A stretch of 64,000 nucleotides of DNA from Lentisphaerales bacterium. GTDB lineage: Bacteria; Verrucomicrobiota; Lentisphaeria; Lentisphaerales; Lentisphaeraceae. The translations under genes were made by a program, and so were the position numbers. Shown in pieces: positions 63,961 to 64,000 of this stretch. The notes beneath the pieces are model-generated. The model saw only the letters and a program-made list of their open reading frames with translations. It was not told the DNA's origin and did not search any database. Location: NCBI GenBank assembly GCA_022446985.1, contig JAKVBD010000002.1:91312-155311 (forward strand), written 5' to 3'. How positions within the stretch are numbered: position 1 is the stretch's first letter; every line of letters starts with the position of its first letter.

Positions 63961-64000
63961 TCTCTGTGAACTCTGTGGTAGACAATCAGTCCACCACGGA
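63961..64000. repeat. Palindromic intergenic element at the window edge
   Basis: TCTGTGGT-A-GAC (63972-63983), five-base loop, GTC-C-ACCACGGA (63989-64000) form an interrupted inverted repeat that reaches the last base. The preceding CTCTGTGAA (63963-63971) is a near direct copy of the arm start. It resembles the palindromic 'CTCTGTG...' repeats scattered between genes in many environmental bacteria, but only one edge is visible. Confidence 0.45.

Noticed and set aside
1..64000. tRNA, rRNA, CRISPR arrays, prophage genes and restriction or other defence systems
   Set aside because: I looked for T-arm-like motifs, regularly spaced repeats, phage structural patterns and nuclease or methylase motifs and saw none that I can support.

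Overview
The window looks like accessory, polymer-degrading chromosome from a member of the Planctomycetota-Verrucomicrobiota-Chlamydiota group, most probably a Lentisphaera-like bacterium. That assignment is an inference from gene content. The content includes sulfatases, DUF1592- and DUF1549-type cytochrome proteins paired with Tat-exported DUF1552 and DUF1501 proteins, a PVC-type CxxCH propeller/HEAT protein, DUF1080-like secreted proteins, many one-gene 'prepilin' proteins, and ECF sigma factors coupled to Ser/Thr kinases. DNA is AT-leaning. I saw no tRNA, rRNA or CRISPR array.

Layout. 1-2.5 kb: edge of a DUF1080-like gene, a triple tandem structured-RNA locus, then an SPFH/NfeD pair. 3-4.5 kb: two convergent decayed prepilin genes and a heptamer tandem repeat. 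4.7-17 kb: secreted beta-propellers, a TonB-like anchored toroid protein, PhoD phosphatase, prepilins, a sulfatase, an esterase and a small Tat protein. 17-20 kb: ppnN and decayed genes. 20-31.9 kb: a DUF1592/DUF1552 pair, sigma/kinase module 1, an SGNH hydrolase, a prepilin and a PVC cytochrome. 32-39.8 kb: a double sialate-esterase protein, sigma/kinase module 2 and two prepilins. 40-46 kb: esterase, DUF1552 and a split DUF1592 protein. 46-49 kb: two dead insertion sequences lying against a broken secreted gene. 49-53.3 kb: a hybrid histidine kinase and a frameshifted sulfatase. 53.4-59.7 kb: sigma/kinase module 3 and a DUF1549/DUF1501 pair. 59.8-63.8 kb: a toroid protein, a second frameshifted sulfatase, a small Tat protein and an esterase.

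How it works together. The strongest signal is three separate ECF sigma + kinase modules, each bordered by genes for exported enzymes or prepilins that carry a module-specific two-box promoter. Set A, CTGTATAGA-N16-GATTCATGG-like, has five copies. Set B, GTTGAGAT-N12-AGTCGTT, has two. Set C, TGTTAAGGTTTT-N12-GTTTA, has two. The boxes are read directly from the sequence; the assignment of each sigma factor to its box is inferred from position. The three kinases share an unusual active site: alanine sits at the normal VAIK lysine and a lysine replaces the third glycine of the glycine-rich loop, the arrangement known from eukaryotic WNK kinases. I interpret the region as a set of surface-polymer utilisation loci, each switched by its own sigma/kinase pair.

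Many genes are broken: four prepilin remnants, two sulfatases with single frameshifts, two large genes with single in-frame stops, and two transposases. Real decay and sequencing error cannot be separated from the sequence alone.
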